A stretch of 5,735 bases of DNA from Devosia sp. (GTDB lineage Bacteria > Pseudomonadota > Alphaproteobacteria > Rhizobiales > Devosiaceae), in the NCBI GenBank assembly GCA_028290685.1, contig JAQGJI010000075.1, forward strand, positions 1 through 5,735, read 5' to 3'. The notes under the pieces were generated by a model that worked only from the letters and a program-made list of their open reading frames with translations, ran no database searches and had not been told where the DNA came from. Positions 5,659-5,735 of the stretch are shown here, piece by piece (the first letter of the stretch is position 1; every line of letters begins with the position of its first letter). The position numbers were made by a program, and so were the translations under genes.

Positions 5659-5735
5659 ATGCAATTGCTGGTCACCCGCTTCCACCTGCTTCTGCTCACC
5701 GTCACCATTGCCATCACCGGCGTGGCCTACCTGCG
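5659..5735 (+). CDS. possible N-terminus of a membrane-anchored protein (3' end outside window)
   Basis: An ATG at 5659, 12 bases after an in-frame TGA (5644-5646), opens a frame that runs off the right edge with 25 complete codons. The peptide starts MQLLVTRFHLLLL and continues with Thr, Val, Ile and Ala residues to GVAYL, which reads as a signal anchor or first membrane helix. No clear Shine-Dalgarno precedes the ATG. The hydrophobic, in-frame start and the end of non-coding DNA suggest a real gene. The family cannot be identified from so few residues. Confidence 0.45.
   Translation, partial: MQLLVTRFHLLLLTVTIAITGVAYL

Noticed and set aside
5329..5717. - strand open frames across the S9 end and the intergenic region
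   Set aside because: They run through the S9 terminator and hairpins, have Arg/Pro/Gly-rich translations, and show no domain or ribosome binding site.

Overview
The window looks like chromosomal DNA from a GC-rich alphaproteobacterium, probably order Hyphomicrobiales (Rhizobiales) and possibly Devosia-like. The evidence is the style of the L13 and S9 proteins, including an N-terminally extended S9, the COX15-type heme A synthase next to a DUF2842 gene, and a GTCATCCCGGC...GCCGGGAT intergenic palindrome common in this group. This placement comes from recognition only; no search was run.

Region 1 (1-2714, + strand) is the end of an exopolysaccharide locus. A Wzz/GumC/ExoP-type polysaccharide co-polymerase, cut off at the left edge, is followed 8 bases later by a cytoplasmic-type polysaccharide deacetylase with a complete NodB metal triad. 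The co-polymerase ends in a domain that follows the BY-kinase (tyrosine autokinase) fold pattern. It lacks a Walker A lysine, a Walker B aspartate and a C-terminal tyrosine cluster, so it reads as a pseudokinase. Together the two genes would control chain export or length and trim acetyl groups from a polysaccharide or its precursor.

Region 2 (2715-4480) holds a divergent pair: a small two-helix DUF2842 membrane protein on the - strand, and heme A synthase (ctaA/COX15) on the + strand with a GTG start set by a good ribosome binding site. One copy of a short palindromic REP-like repeat lies on each side of this pair, beyond the 3' ends of the genes.

Region 3 (about 4383-5477, + strand) is the rplM-rpsI operon (ribosomal proteins L13 and S9). 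It has a plausible sigma-70 promoter, a short leader, one base between the two genes and a textbook intrinsic terminator.

Region 4 (5478-5735) is non-coding DNA with several hairpins, an 18-bp perfect palindrome and a repeated GCAATTGC octamer. It ends in the first 25 codons or so of a possible membrane-anchored protein cut off by the right edge.

I see no mobile element, CRISPR array, tRNA, rRNA or defence system. Most of the window is ordinary housekeeping and exopolysaccharide DNA. The degenerate kinase domain is the most notable feature.
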